A stretch of DNA of 64,000 nucleotides from Bacteroidota bacterium (GTDB lineage: Bacteria; Bacteroidota; Bacteroidia; Bacteroidales; UBA4417), in the NCBI GenBank assembly GCA_013376995.1, contig JACAAZ010000002.1, positions 225,694 through 289,693 on the forward strand, given 5' to 3'. Under the pieces are notes generated by a model. It was given only the letters and a program-made list of their open reading frames with translations. It was not told the DNA's origin and did not search any database. The position numbers were made by a program, and so were the translations under genes. Below are positions 18,001-27,292 of this stretch, one piece after another; within the stretch, counting starts at the first letter, position 1, and every line of letters starts with the position of its first letter.

Positions 18001-18727
18001 CCGCATGATAGATGAGTTGGCTAAAAGTGCGGAACTTCTTGCCAGGTCGGAAAGAGAAACCGCCTGGCGTGAAATGGCCAGGCAGGTTGCCCATGAAATA
18101 AAGAACCCTCTTACCCCTATTAAACTGAGCATGCAGCACCTGATAAAAGCCTGGGATGATCATGCTCCAGATTGGGAAAATCGGCTCAGGCGATTCTCTC
18201 AAACGCTTATCATGCAGATAGATACCCTTTCTGCCATAGCCAGTGAGTTTTCGGATTTTGCCCAAATGCCGCAGTCAAATCAAAAAAACATTGATATTGT
18301 ATCAGTCGTGCATAATTCTGTGCAACTGTATAAAGAACAGGAGAACATTTCAATACTCTATCCCCAGGAACCTGGTGTCCATATAGTTTATGCTGATGAA
18401 AACCAGATGCTGAGAGTGTTTAACAATCTTATAAAGAATTCAATCCAGGCTATTCCTTCGGAGCGAATGGGGATCATTAAAATTGAAATTGAAAAGAAAG
18501 AAAAACAATGCCTGATTATATTTTCAGATAATGGAACCGGTATTCCTACCGAACAGCAAACCCGCATATTTTCTCCCAATTTCACTACCAAATCGGCAGG
18601 AATGGGGCTTGGTTTAGCTATGGTTAAGAATATTGTTGACAACTCAGGAGGAAATATATGGTTTGAGTCAAAACCTGACAGTGGGACAACCTTTTATATA
18701 CTACTTCCTACAAATGATCAAGGCTGA
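15014..18727 (+). CDS. NtrY-like membrane sensor histidine kinase
   Basis: 1237 residues, unusually long. An N-terminal helix, a periplasmic segment (about 35-200) and a multi-helix block (about 205-465) are followed by a second extracytoplasmic segment and two further helices (about 725-775 and 930-950), HAMP and the kinase core. The phosphoacceptor is His1027 in the H-box VAHEIKNPLTP; the N-box (NNLIKNSIQAIP), G1 (DNGTGIP) and G2 (GMGLGLAM) motifs are intact, so it should be active. The kinase core most resembles NtrY-type kinases. No response regulator lies in the window, so its partner is unknown. It leads into flippase-dut. Confidence 0.9.
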   Translation: MIFEKKRKQLLFLLLSLSILFFLSATLISYFFDFRNRPERIANRLNSEIRLAERNLDVEIQKIQSRINSNPTSDLNSLISDDNISFRNDGIIFFIYHKDMLIGWSDNAYQAPLKYDKSLFSQACVLRGNGYYLQRTIAFSDKIIVGVQQLKSLYKYNNEYLTSGFQRKFHVPDETEISFTPSKYNVHTDDGSFMFSISNTDASRPSIVLMLIIFTLYVASFLCLVSTLFLLYLLLIRIIRHRWLLLIFFIFDVIVLRVLQFYFQFPSFLYDLELFSPVYYASSEILPSLGDLLFNVIICLQLSYYLFRYFPVKSMGIIRNKLLGSMLAVFNTAIVISLFELIRVLLADLVHNSNIPLQFNQLLNLTFYSFAGLAVIVSALFAFLLLADTLTRINKEILKNTKGNYWISGFLQICYGGYGYFNNSFDIAVFVLLSFILLLLYFRFSVQIKGLLQSGLVFLFILILAVVATNQLNQNTHEKEHEQRKVLAARLSDPRDQQAEYFYRMTKADILHDSKIAGMLLGNTSDSLAENDVIQYLRNHYFSGFWNKFDVLLTVCHSGKKLNIKPDNLITDCDEYFSNHIKLDLKPVDSTDFYFLNRSVDITYYLGRIPILVKKGKYNQLYTLYIEFSDKNANRGLGYPELLMDRSLQSAENLSGYSYAFYYQGELVRNVGKYFYDTENQDYNNRNDEDRFIVKNGFSHLIHSIDNKTTLILSQEGPGLADAIAPFSFLFVILVFLFFLILLFSGNILTFRIIDITFRLRLQVFIVSLIISSSILIGGITLFYLKQLNYNKNRDIVSEKMNTVQVEMENRFGYSRKLDATVTAGLNDLLMNLSNSTFTDINIYGLNGILLSSTRTQIFEEGLVSEEMNPLALNRLASKRNSFYIHNEQIGNYSFLSAYAPLRNFDNQLIGYINLPYFARQQDLRQEMSKLLATYANLYILISALAVLLALLVSRYITRPLKLIREQIGNFRLGSMNSRIAWNKEDEIGDLVREYNRMIDELAKSAELLARSERETAWREMARQVAHEIKNPLTPIKLSMQHLIKAWDDHAPDWENRLRRFSQTLIMQIDTLSAIASEFSDFAQMPQSNQKNIDIVSVVHNSVQLYKEQENISILYPQEPGVHIVYADENQMLRVFNNLIKNSIQAIPSERMGIIKIEIEKKEKQCLIIFSDNGTGIPTEQQTRIFSPNFTTKSAGMGLGLAMVKNIVDNSGGNIWFESKPDSGTTFYILLPTNDQG

Positions 18728-18756
18728 TACTCTCAGTAGTTTGAATTTCAGTACTT

Positions 18757-20274
18757 TTGCCAGCCGTAAAAAGAACTCCGTTGAGCCAGATAAAGCAATT
18801 AGCCTCTCAAACAGCCATTTACGGGTTTAGCTCAATCATTGCCCGGTTTATCAATTTCTTCTTTGTCCCTATTTACACCCGCATGCTTACCCCGGGTAAT
18901 TATGGACTTGCCAGTGAATTGCTTGCCTACATTGCACTATTGCAGGTAGTACTCATCTTTGGCCTTGAAACCGGTTATTTCAGGTTTGCTAACAAGGATA
19001 GAGAGAATGCCGGGGTGCTTTTTTCAACCTCCATGACCTGGCTGCTCATCTCTTCAGGCCTCTTCCTGGTGCTGGTTTTCATTTTTTCAGGAATGATAGG
19101 CACATCCATGGGACATCCTGCCATCTACCTGAAATATGTTGCCCTAATCCTGGCAATGGATTGCTTCACCTCGATCTTTTTTGCCAAACTCAGGTTTGAT
19201 AACAAAGCATGGCTATTTGCACTGTATAAGTCTATAAAGATATTGTCAGAAGTTGGTTTCAATCTTCTTTTGTTTTTCTGGGCCCCCTCATGGATGACCC
19301 GTCATCCCGGCTCCTTCCTGCATAATCTCATCCCCGCTCATCCTGATTATGGATATATTCTGCTGGCCATACTGCTGAGTGGTTTCGTTTCACTGATACT
19401 CTTCCTCCCTGATATCCTTCGGACACCGCTTCGATTTTCTTCTGAACAATGGAAGAAACTAATGATCTATTCCCTTCCATTAATGATAGCAGGGCTTCCC
19501 GGGGTAGCAAATGACTATGTCGACCGGATTCTTTTCAGGTACTGTTCACCTGCAACATCACCCTGGATTGATCAGCTGGGGATATACAGCGCTATTATGA
19601 AACTTGCAGTTATAATCACCCTATTTGTGCAAATGTTCCGGTATGCTGCTGAACCGTTTTTCTTTGCTTCAGTAAATAAAGTAAACATGAAGGAAACCTA
19701 TGCTGATGTAATGAAGTATTTCGTAGCCTTTTGTATGCTGTTATTTCTTGGAATAGTGTTCTATACTGATATCCTGGCGTTGATACTTGGAAAGGATTTC
19801 AGGAGCGAGATGGCAGTGCTTCCAATAGTCCTTCTATCCAATATTTTGCTTGGTGTTTCGTTTAACCTGTCTATGTGGTATAAACTCTCAGAACATACAA
19901 GGTTTGCAATCTATATTACCATTTTGGGATTGGTAGTGACTGTAATACTGGATATTTTCTTCATGCCTGTTTACGGTTGCTATGCTGCTGCCTGGAGTAG
20001 GTTGCTGAGTTATGTTGTGATGATTGTTGTCAGTTATTTCATGGGATTGAAATACTATCCTATACCGTATAATCTTAAAGCCATTTTCATGTACTTCGCA
20101 GTAGGACTGGGTCTTTTTGGCATAAGCCAATTACTTGGAAGCGAACCTCTATGGTTGAGGCTTTCGGTCAATACCTTGTTATTGGGAGTTTATGGTATTT
20201 TTGTACTACGTTATGAACACATACATCCGGGCAAATATTTATCAAGGTTGAATCACAAAACTATTAACAAGTAG
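18757..20274 (+). CDS. Wzx/MATE-type polysaccharide flippase
   Basis: 505 residues with about 12-14 membrane helices, matching the polysaccharide-biosynthesis (oligosaccharide flippase) family that moves lipid-linked sugars across the inner membrane. No ATG precedes the conserved [14 protein letters not shown] helix; the options are TTG at 18757 or TTG at 18781, the latter giving a more usual N-terminus. Together with dut, TPR, DUF4292 and EnvC it forms a gene order I recognise as common in Bacteroidota. It is followed by dut after 8 bp. Confidence 0.87.
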   Translation: MPAVKRTPLSQIKQLASQTAIYGFSSIIARFINFFFVPIYTRMLTPGNYGLASELLAYIALLQVVLIFGLETGYFRFANKDRENAGVLFSTSMTWLLISSGLFLVLVFIFSGMIGTSMGHPAIYLKYVALILAMDCFTSIFFAKLRFDNKAWLFALYKSIKILSEVGFNLLLFFWAPSWMTRHPGSFLHNLIPAHPDYGYILLAILLSGFVSLILFLPDILRTPLRFSSEQWKKLMIYSLPLMIAGLPGVANDYVDRILFRYCSPATSPWIDQLGIYSAIMKLAVIITLFVQMFRYAAEPFFFASVNKVNMKETYADVMKYFVAFCMLLFLGIVFYTDILALILGKDFRSEMAVLPIVLLSNILLGVSFNLSMWYKLSEHTRFAIYITILGLVVTVILDIFFMPVYGCYAAAWSRLLSYVVMIVVSYFMGLKYYPIPYNLKAIFMYFAVGLGLFGISQLLGSEPLWLRLSVNTLLLGVYGIFVLRYEHIHPGKYLSRLNHKTINK

Positions 20275-20282
20275 TCCTAATT

Positions 20283-20717
20283 ATGGTCGTCAAAATAGTA
20301 AACCAGTCGCCATTCCCATTACCTGAATATGCCACAATTCACTCTGCAGGACTTGACCTGAGAGCCAATCTGGCAGAATCAACGGAACTGAAACCACTGG
20401 AGCGAAAACTGATCCCCACGGGATTATTCATAGAACTTCCCGAAGGGTTTGAGGCACAAATCCGCCCAAGAAGCGGACTGGCTGTTAAATATGGGATTTC
20501 AATCGTCAATACTCCCGGTACAATCGATCCGGATTACAGGGGAGAGATAAAGGTCATACTTGTTAACCTGTCTGATCAGTCATTTGTTCTAAATCCAGGG
20601 GAAAGGATAGCCCAGATGGTAATTGCACGATTTGAACACATTACCTGGGAATCTGTTGAATGTCTTGCTGAGACAGGAAGAGGAGAAGGCGGATTCGGCC
20701 ATACCGGCACTCATTAA
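20283..20717 (+). CDS. dut: dUTP diphosphatase
   Basis: 144 residues, the normal size of the trimeric dUTPase. All five motifs are readable: [44 protein letters not shown] and the C-terminal arm [11 protein letters not shown]. It converts dUTP to dUMP and PPi, keeping uracil out of DNA and feeding thymidylate synthesis. It lies 8 bp after the flippase and 22 bp before the TPR gene, so it is likely cotranscribed with both. Confidence 0.97.
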   Translation: MVVKIVNQSPFPLPEYATIHSAGLDLRANLAESTELKPLERKLIPTGLFIELPEGFEAQIRPRSGLAVKYGISIVNTPGTIDPDYRGEIKVILVNLSDQSFVLNPGERIAQMVIARFEHITWESVECLAETGRGEGGFGHTGTH

Positions 20718-20739
20718 TTTTAAACTGATTTTAATAGTA

Positions 20740-22485
20740 ATGCACAGACTCATCATAGCTTTTCTGGTACTTGCAATGCTCATTCCAGTGGATCAAACCA
20801 ATGCCCAAAAACTGGGGTGGGGAAGAAAACGGCATAAAACGGAGTCGTCAAATACAATGATTGACAAAAAGGCCGCGACTGAAGTTTTTATTGATGCGAC
20901 CAAGGCTAAAATAATGGGTGACCAGGAGAAGGCATCCATGCTCTTTAACCGATGCCTGGAGATGGATCCGGGAAATGATGCAGCAATGTATGAGCTTGCA
21001 CAGATCTATTTCTCGAACAATGATTTTGCAACAGCTGCGCGACTTATCGAACAAGCTATTGCAATTGATCCGCAAAATCAGTATTATCGACTGCTCTCAC
21101 TTGATATTTACGGGAAATCGGGCAGGAAGGAGGAATTGCTCAAATCCTGTCAGCAGCTTGTCAAGCAATATCCTGAGAATGTTGATTACAAATTTGAACT
21201 GGCTACAGCTTACCTGATGTCAGCTAAAGGTGATGATGCAATCGATGTGTATAATTCGATTGAATCCATAATGGGGGTTGTAGAGGAAGTCTCTATGCAA
21301 AAGCAGCGCATCTATATGATGCAGAATAAATACGAAAAGGCAGCCAGCGAGGTCCAGAAGCTTCTTGAAGCATTCCCGGAAGATGCCGGAAGATATTATT
21401 CCATGCTTGCAGAAATTTATATGCAGGCAAATAAGACTGATATTGCAGCGGGTTATTATCAGAAGGTGATTGAAACAGATCCGGACAATCCATATGTCCA
21501 TATTTCATTATCAGATTATTATAAAAAGAAAGGGGATGCAAAGCGCTCTTTGGAAGAACTTAAGGCTGGTTTTTCAAATCCATCCTTGGATGTAGATACC
21601 AAGATTCGAGTTTTGATGACCTATTTTTCAGTAAAAGAGATTTATGATGAGAAGAAGGATGATGCACTTGATCTTTCAATGTTAATGCTCAAAGCAAGTC
21701 CGAATGACGCCAAGGCTTTGTCGTTGAATGCCGATTTGTTATTCAATGACAAGAAATATGCGGCAGCCAGGGAGAGGTACAGGCAGGTTCTTGCCGTTGA
21801 CAGCAGCCGTTATTCCGTTTGGGAGAACCTGTTGCAGACAGAAGTCAGCCTTTTGGATTGGACGAGCCTGCAGATGGAGAGTGAAAGAGCAATGGACCTG
21901 TTCCCGTTCCAGCCTATACCGTATTTCTTCAATGGGGTAGCCAGCATACAAAAGAAAGACGCAGCCCAGGCTATCAAAGTATTAAATTCAGGGCTTAAAC
22001 TGGTTACTGATAACCAGGCCCTGTTAACTCAGTTTTATACCAACCTGGGGGATGCCTATAACCAGACTAAAGAATACGATAAGTCTGATGCCAACTACGA
22101 GAAAGTAATAAAACAGGAGCCTGATAATTCATACGTGCTCAACAATTATGCATACTATCTCTCATTGCGGGGGGCTAACCTTGAAAAAGCTCTTCAAATG
22201 GCAAAGAGAGGTGCAGAATTGGATTCGCTTAATCCGGCCAATCTTGATACCTATGGATGGGTTTTCTTTAAGATGGGGAATTACGAACAGGCGAAAACCT
22301 GGGTTGGGAAGGCTATCCTTGCAAATCCTATAGAAGATCCTGATGTTCTTGAACATTACGGGGATATAATGTTCAAACTAGGAGACACCGCAAAAGCCGT
22401 TGAATACTGGAATAAAGCACTGAATGCAGGCGCAACTTCAGATTTGCTTGAAAAAAAGGTTAAAGAAAGAAAGTTGATAGAATAA
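20740..22485 (+). CDS. Secreted tetratricopeptide repeat protein
   Basis: 581 residues from the ATG at 20740, which starts a signal peptide (MHRLIIAFLVLAMLIPVDQT...). The remainder is nearly all TPR helices, at least ten, with the usual Trp/Leu/Gly...Ala/Tyr...Pro spacing (for example the AMYELAQIYF and LNNYAYYLSLRG units). An in-frame start at 20623 would overlap dut and precede the signal, so it is rejected. TPR proteins of this kind act as periplasmic or outer-membrane assembly scaffolds; the position before DUF4292 and EnvC-like genes suggests envelope work. Confidence 0.85.
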   Translation: MHRLIIAFLVLAMLIPVDQTNAQKLGWGRKRHKTESSNTMIDKKAATEVFIDATKAKIMGDQEKASMLFNRCLEMDPGNDAAMYELAQIYFSNNDFATAARLIEQAIAIDPQNQYYRLLSLDIYGKSGRKEELLKSCQQLVKQYPENVDYKFELATAYLMSAKGDDAIDVYNSIESIMGVVEEVSMQKQRIYMMQNKYEKAASEVQKLLEAFPEDAGRYYSMLAEIYMQANKTDIAAGYYQKVIETDPDNPYVHISLSDYYKKKGDAKRSLEELKAGFSNPSLDVDTKIRVLMTYFSVKEIYDEKKDDALDLSMLMLKASPNDAKALSLNADLLFNDKKYAAARERYRQVLAVDSSRYSVWENLLQTEVSLLDWTSLQMESERAMDLFPFQPIPYFFNGVASIQKKDAAQAIKVLNSGLKLVTDNQALLTQFYTNLGDAYNQTKEYDKSDANYEKVIKQEPDNSYVLNNYAYYLSLRGANLEKALQMAKRGAELDSLNPANLDTYGWVFFKMGNYEQAKTWVGKAILANPIEDPDVLEHYGDIMFKLGDTAKAVEYWNKALNAGATSDLLEKKVKERKLIE

Positions 22486-22495
22486 ATAAAGATTG

Positions 22496-23320
22496 ATGAA
22501 GCAGTTCATTCCATTAATACTAATAATCCTGCTGTTTACAGGCTGTACCTCAAGTAGGAAAGCTTTCCGGGAGCCATTGAAAGAACAAGGTGCTGAATTC
22601 CTTATTAACAAGCTTAAAAACAATGAAATAAAATTTAAAACTTTATCAGCAAAATTCTCAGCCACTTATTCCAGGAATAAAAAGAAGACCACGATTTCCG
22701 GCCAGCTGAGGATCTTGAATGATAGCATCATCTGGATATCCATTACACCAATGCTCGGAATTGAGATGGCCAGGTTTATGCTAACACCCGACTCTATCAA
22801 GTACCTGAACCGGATCAATTCAACTTATATGTTGAAAGATTTTAAGTATATCAACCAATTGCTTAATAAGACACTCGATTTTGATATGGCACAGGCGTTC
22901 CTTACAGGTAATGATTTCTCTCTTTATGAGAATAATAGCTTCAGGGCTTCTGTGGATAATACTGCCTATAAGCTAAGCACCAGTAACCGCCATAAACTAA
23001 AGCGATTTGTAAGAAGAAGCGAAGAGGAAATAAGCATTCCGCTTCAGGATATATGGCTGGACCCCCTTCAATTCAAAATCATCAAAGTGATTCTAAAGGA
23101 AGCTGAACGTGACAGCCGTAAGTTCACAGCCGATTATGCTGAATTTGTGACGGTTAGCGATCAGCAGATCCCTGCATCGATTGATTATCATATCGAAACC
23201 GACAAAGACAAAATCAGGATCAAAATTGAGTTTTCAAAGATTCAAATGGACAATGAAATATCTTTTCCATTCTCCGTGCCAGACAGTTACACAGGTATTG
23301 AGAGTTTTACGATAAAATAA
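22496..23320 (+). CDS. DUF4292 lipoprotein
   Basis: 274 residues. The N-terminus is a lipoprotein signal: MKQFIPLILIILLFTGCTSS with the lipid-receiving Cys in FTGC. The body shows an LolA/LolB-like, beta-rich pattern (for example SAKFSATYSRNKKKTTISGQLRI and WISITPMLGIEMARF) seen in DUF4292 proteins of Bacteroidota. The role is not established; a lipoprotein-carrier-like fold is inference. ATG at 22496 is preferred over the TTG three bases upstream. It is 10 bp after the TPR gene and 18 bp before the EnvC-like gene. Confidence 0.8.
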   Translation: MKQFIPLILIILLFTGCTSSRKAFREPLKEQGAEFLINKLKNNEIKFKTLSAKFSATYSRNKKKTTISGQLRILNDSIIWISITPMLGIEMARFMLTPDSIKYLNRINSTYMLKDFKYINQLLNKTLDFDMAQAFLTGNDFSLYENNSFRASVDNTAYKLSTSNRHKLKRFVRRSEEEISIPLQDIWLDPLQFKIIKVILKEAERDSRKFTADYAEFVTVSDQQIPASIDYHIETDKDKIRIKIEFSKIQMDNEISFPFSVPDSYTGIESFTIK

Positions 23321-23338
23321 AGAATGTAATCCGCTATA

Positions 23339-24682
23339 ATGAATTCCCGGCCTGCACCTAGTCGCTTATTATTGTCGTACCTGATCATTATATTATTGAT
23401 CGGCCTGGTTTCGGTTTTGCCTGCTCAAAACCAGAAAGCAAAGCTCCAGGAGCGTAAGGCTAAGCTTGAACAGGAGATCCATTCTACGAACAAGCTTTTA
23501 AATCAAACCCAAAAAAGCAAAGAGGCCAACCTGAACCAACTTTACCTGATCAATAAAAAGATCAATCACCGGCAGGAACTTATTCAGGCTATCGGAGAAG
23601 AAGTAAACGGTCTTGATGGCCAGATAGGTGGGTTGAATGATACGATTTACAGGCTTACCAACACTCTTACAAGCCTTAAGAATGAATACGCAAGGCTGAT
23701 CTATTCAACATTTAAGAACCGCGATGCTTACAGCCGGCTAATGTTTATTTTTTCATCCAAAAATTTCAACCAGGCATTTAAGCGGTTAAAATATTTACAG
23801 CAATATACGGAATACCGTAAGGCCCAGGCGATTGAGATTAAAAACACGCAGCAACTGTTGGGTAAGAAAAAGGTGGAACTGGAAGATCAAAAGACCTCAA
23901 AGCTTACGTTAAAACAGAAACAGGAGATAGAAAAGAGCCAGCTTGCCCTTGAAAAAAGCCAGAAGGATAAGACTATCCAAAACCTGTCGAAACAGGAAAA
24001 GAATTTACTGAAGAAGCTCCGGGATAAAGAGGCTGCAGTGAATAAGCTTCAAAATTCAATCGAGGCCATCATAGCTGACGAGATCAGGAAAGCAAATGAG
24101 GAAAAGGCCAGGAAGGCTGCCCTGATTGCATCCAAAAAGAATGCAGAGCCCAGTAAAAAGGGAAATTCTGAAAAAACTGCAGCAACTCCTGCCGGGAAGG
24201 CACCTGCCAAGCCAGCTCCTGCTGTAACTTATAATAGCATGTCATCCAATGATGAAGAGGTAGCATTATCGAACAGTTTTTCCGGGAATAAGGGTAGATT
24301 ACCCTGGCCTGTTGAAAAGGGTTCCGTGGTAGCTACATTTGGAGAACATCCTCACCCTGAATTCAAGAATATTATGGTTAAGAATAATGGGATCGATATT
24401 GCCACCTCCGCCGGTTCAAGGGCCCGCTCTGTGTTCGATGGAGTAGTTACCAGTGTAATGTCCATTGCCAATATGCACTATGTTATTATAATCCGCCATG
24501 GGGATTACCTTTCTGTATATTCCAATCTTAAGGAAGTTGCCGTCAAGAAAGGGGACAAGGTAAAAGCAAGGCAAACTCTTGGCTCTGTATTTACGGATCC
24601 TGAAGATAACAAGACAACATTGCATTTTGAGATATGGCATGGAACTGTTCTTCAAAACCCGGCATCCTGGCTCGGCAGGTAG
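23339..24682 (+). CDS. EnvC-like murein hydrolase activator
   Basis: 447 residues. A signal peptide (to about residue 31) is followed by a long coiled coil (about 34-260), a low-complexity Lys/Ala/Pro linker, and a C-terminal LytM/M23 domain (about 320-447) ending WLGR as in E. coli EnvC. Two zinc-ligand positions are lost: the usual HxGxD reads NNGIDI and HxHFEI reads TLHFEI. A degenerate LytM domain is the mark of amidase activators that do not cut peptidoglycan themselves. It probably recruits and activates septal amidases in the periplasm. Last gene of the dut operon, 78 bp before tatA. Confidence 0.88.
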   Translation: MNSRPAPSRLLLSYLIIILLIGLVSVLPAQNQKAKLQERKAKLEQEIHSTNKLLNQTQKSKEANLNQLYLINKKINHRQELIQAIGEEVNGLDGQIGGLNDTIYRLTNTLTSLKNEYARLIYSTFKNRDAYSRLMFIFSSKNFNQAFKRLKYLQQYTEYRKAQAIEIKNTQQLLGKKKVELEDQKTSKLTLKQKQEIEKSQLALEKSQKDKTIQNLSKQEKNLLKKLRDKEAAVNKLQNSIEAIIADEIRKANEEKARKAALIASKKNAEPSKKGNSEKTAATPAGKAPAKPAPAVTYNSMSSNDEEVALSNSFSGNKGRLPWPVEKGSVVATFGEHPHPEFKNIMVKNNGIDIATSAGSRARSVFDGVVTSVMSIANMHYVIIIRHGDYLSVYSNLKEVAVKKGDKVKARQTLGSVFTDPEDNKTTLHFEIWHGTVLQNPASWLGR

Positions 24683-24719
24683 TAGTAAGAAAAAATCCAT
24701 CCATATTATCTATTTGGTT

Positions 24720-24727
24720 TATCTTTG
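24720..24727 (+). promoter_or_regulatory. tatA -7 element (TATCTTTG)
   Basis: TATCTTTGCA matches TAnnTTTG and ends 33 bases before the tatA ATG. No clear -33 element. Confidence 0.4.
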
Positions 24728-24760
24728 CATCCAACTTAAATCACAAAAAATTTCCAGATC

Positions 24761-24937
24761 ATGGGAAAACTAGGCCCAACCGAAATACTCCTTATTCTTG
24801 CCATCGTTTTACTGCTTTTTGGCGGGAAGAAAATTCCTGAACTGATGAAAGGCTTGGGTAAAGGTGTTAAGAACTTCAAGGATGGTATGAAGGATGATGA
24901 TGAAGAATCAAAATCTGGCAGTGCACCGGCCAAATAA
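24761..24937 (+). CDS. tatA: Twin-arginine translocase subunit TatA
   Basis: 58 residues, short but complete: [20 protein letters not shown] forms the N-terminal membrane helix with the family's Gly-Pro turn, then [21 protein letters not shown] gives the amphipathic helix, then an acidic tail ([13 protein letters not shown]). By family knowledge it oligomerises with TatC to export folded proteins. No tatC is seen in the window. It has its own -7 element. Confidence 0.93.
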   Translation: MGKLGPTEILLILAIVLLLFGGKKIPELMKGLGKGVKNFKDGMKDDDEESKSGSAPAK

Positions 24938-25308
24938 TCGGGCTGATTCTTGCATTCATTCTCATCTTCTTTAATCAAAGATTTAGGCAGGGGAATGTAA
25001 CTCCGGCATTACTCATGAATATCGGATACTAAAAACCGGATACTCTCCGTTATTGAATTCAGACAAACTGATAATGCCTTGCAAATTTGGTTTGGATGCC
25101 TTACTGAAGGATTTCCAGCATCGAGTTTATGGAGAATTTTGATTGCACAGTCATTTTAACAGGCAATTGTGAATATATAATATAGAAAGCACTGATTACA
25201 CTTGCTGATTTTTATATTTTTATCCCCAGAATATGTCCTAGAGATTTATGGATTGGGAATTAAACATAGTTCACAGGAAATAATTTTGTTATTGACCCAA
25301 CGTAACGC
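24938..25308. other. Intergenic stretch after tatA
   Basis: 371 bp with no credible gene. It contains a short direct repeat (CGGATACT at about 25023 and 25037) and, near its end, the candidate promoter of the lytic transglycosylase. No terminator hairpin stands out. Confidence 0.5.
25281..25288 (+). promoter_or_regulatory. Candidate -7 element (TAATTTTG)
   Basis: TAATTTTG fits TAnnTTTG and ends 20 bases before the transglycosylase ATG; a TTG occurs about 24 bases upstream. Confidence 0.4.
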
Positions 25309-27144
25309 ATGAGATTAGTAAAATGGATAGTGGCAGTGCTATTAAGTTCAGGTACTTATGTATTTGCACAACAGGCACAATTCCCAATTGAATCCACACC
25401 CTCTTCACAGGAAAATGAATTCATTGATGATAACCTGATAGTAGCCGCTCTTGATAGCCTTAGTAACCTGAAATACTTTGAAAGTGTTGAAAACACCAAG
25501 AGCCATTTATTCAATAACAAGTATAATTTCCTTCCTAATTTTATACCCAGCTACCCGGATTCAGTATATTATTACAGGTTGCAACGCCTTGACGTTGAAT
25601 CCCCTATTGAGCTAACATACAACAATTATGTCAGGGCTTTTATTGAACTTTATGCCAATCGAAAAAGGGGCACAACTTCAAGGGTTCTTGGGCTAGCACA
25701 GATCTATTTTCCGTTGATTGAGCAGCAGCTCGACATGTATAACCTTCCACTGGAACTTAAATACCTGGCCATCGTTGAATCTGCCTTGAACCCGGAAGCC
25801 CGCTCGCGCGTTGGAGCCTCCGGACTGTGGCAATTCATGTATTATACCGGGAAAGTTTACGGGCTGGAAGCAACGTCCTATGTAGATGACCGGAATGACC
25901 CGGTTAAAGCTACTACAGCTGCCTGCAAACATTTTAGAGACCTTTACAATATTTACCATGATTGGTTGCTGGTACTAGCTGCCTATAATTCCGGTCCAGG
26001 CAATGTGAATAAAGCTATCCGGAGATCTGGCGGGAAAATGAGTTTTTGGGAAATACGATCGTACCTTCCCCGCGAAACCCGTGACTATGTGCCGGCCTTT
26101 ATAGCAGTTAATTATGTGATGAACTATTCAAATGAGCACAACCTTTACCCGGTAATGCCCAGGATTGTTTACCACGAAACGGATACTGTAGCAGTTATTT
26201 CGCCTTTAACTATCAGCCTGCTGGCTGACAAACTGAAAATCCCGGTTGAAGACCTTGAATTTCTGAATCCTACATTTCGCAAAGGTTTCATTCCTGCAAC
26301 GGCTAATAACCCATACTTCATCAGGCTTCCGAAGAAATCTGTCGCAGATTTCATTAATAATGAGCAATCATTGTATGCTGCATTCCAGTTAAAAGGATAT
26401 GACCCCGCACAATTCATGGCTCAAACCGCTGATGAAGCTGCCTTTAACATAGTTACAAAAAAGATTACCCATAAGGTTCACAAGGGGGAGAATATAGGCT
26501 CTATAGCCCGAAAATATGACTGTTCGACCCAGGAGATTAAAAAGTGGAACCATTTGAGGAGAGCGAGTGTATATAACGGTCAGAAACTAGCCATCTATGT
26601 CCAGACCAGGGTAGCCGTGCCGGGAGCTAAAAACCGGAATAAAACCTCACCTCAGGAGGAGACCCAGGAAAAGAACCTTGCCCAGAATAATAACGACAGC
26701 CTTAAGGAAAAGGTTGAAGGACAACAAAAACCTGCGCCTGTGGCTGTGAAGGCAAAATATCATGTGGTGAAAAAGGGTGAATACCTGACGAAAATAGCTA
26801 CCAAGTACAACGTTTCAGTTACTGACCTACTTGCATGGAATAAGCTAAAGAACAGGAATGTAGTCGTTGGTCAGAAGATCCGCATAAATGCTCCCGCATT
26901 ACCTGCTGTGGCTGTAGCTGCTAAAGCGGATACAAATGAGAAGGTTGTTTCCAATATCAAGGAAGGAAATTCCGGCAAGGAGAAACTCATTTTCTATACG
27001 GTTCAGACTGGGGACACACTATGGAGTATTGCCGAGAAATACGAGGGAATTACCGTTAACCAGATTCGGGAATGGAATAACCTCAGCAGTAGCGAGAAAC
27101 TCAAAGTAGGTCAAAAGATAAAAGTAATTGTACCTGGCGGTTGA
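25309..27144 (+). CDS. LysM lytic murein transglycosylase (MltD-like)
   Basis: 611 residues. After a signal peptide (about 1-20) comes an SLT lysozyme-like domain (about 130-300): the catalytic Glu is E157 in AIVESALNP, followed by GASGLWQFM and AAYNSGPGNV. Three LysM peptidoglycan-binding modules follow at about 392-435, 484-527 and 565-608, each opening like HKVHKGENIGSIARKY, joined by Lys/Ala/Pro linkers. By family knowledge it cleaves glycan strands to 1,6-anhydro ends. It has its own promoter candidate and is separate from the efflux operon. Confidence 0.93.
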   Translation: MRLVKWIVAVLLSSGTYVFAQQAQFPIESTPSSQENEFIDDNLIVAALDSLSNLKYFESVENTKSHLFNNKYNFLPNFIPSYPDSVYYYRLQRLDVESPIELTYNNYVRAFIELYANRKRGTTSRVLGLAQIYFPLIEQQLDMYNLPLELKYLAIVESALNPEARSRVGASGLWQFMYYTGKVYGLEATSYVDDRNDPVKATTAACKHFRDLYNIYHDWLLVLAAYNSGPGNVNKAIRRSGGKMSFWEIRSYLPRETRDYVPAFIAVNYVMNYSNEHNLYPVMPRIVYHETDTVAVISPLTISLLADKLKIPVEDLEFLNPTFRKGFIPATANNPYFIRLPKKSVADFINNEQSLYAAFQLKGYDPAQFMAQTADEAAFNIVTKKITHKVHKGENIGSIARKYDCSTQEIKKWNHLRRASVYNGQKLAIYVQTRVAVPGAKNRNKTSPQEETQEKNLAQNNNDSLKEKVEGQQKPAPVAVKAKYHVVKKGEYLTKIATKYNVSVTDLLAWNKLKNRNVVVGQKIRINAPALPAVAVAAKADTNEKVVSNIKEGNSGKEKLIFYTVQTGDTLWSIAEKYEGITVNQIREWNNLSSSEKLKVGQKIKVIVPGG

Positions 27145-27218
27145 CGCAGCCAAATGCTTTTTAGCATATTCGACGCAAAATCAGTTGATTGCGAATTATT
27201 TCAGAAATAAATGAAAGA

Positions 27219-27253
27219 TTTTGCAGCAATTGATTTTTTTTGCAGTACTTTTG
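27219..27253 (+). promoter_or_regulatory. tetR operon promoter
   Basis: A TTTTG at 27219-27223 and TACTTTTG at 27246-27253 fit the Bacteroidota -33/-7 pair with 22 bases between, in front of the tetR ATG at 27293. This is the only candidate in the window where both halves are placed well. Confidence 0.5.
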
Positions 27254-27260
27254 ACCATCT

Positions 27261-27280
27261 GGTTAAACCGTTTGGTTAGC
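27261..27280. promoter_or_regulatory. Possible TetR operator
   Basis: Just after the -7 element lie three half-sites, GGTT-A-AACC-GTTT-GGTT, giving overlapping inverted repeats. Location at the expected transcription start would fit autorepression by the TetR protein. This is inference from position and symmetry only. Confidence 0.35.
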
Positions 27281-27292
27281 AAAAATTTACAG

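Noticed and set aside
24938-25308. Search for a tatC or small gene after tatA
   Set aside because: No frame with a signal, helices or family motif was seen in either strand.
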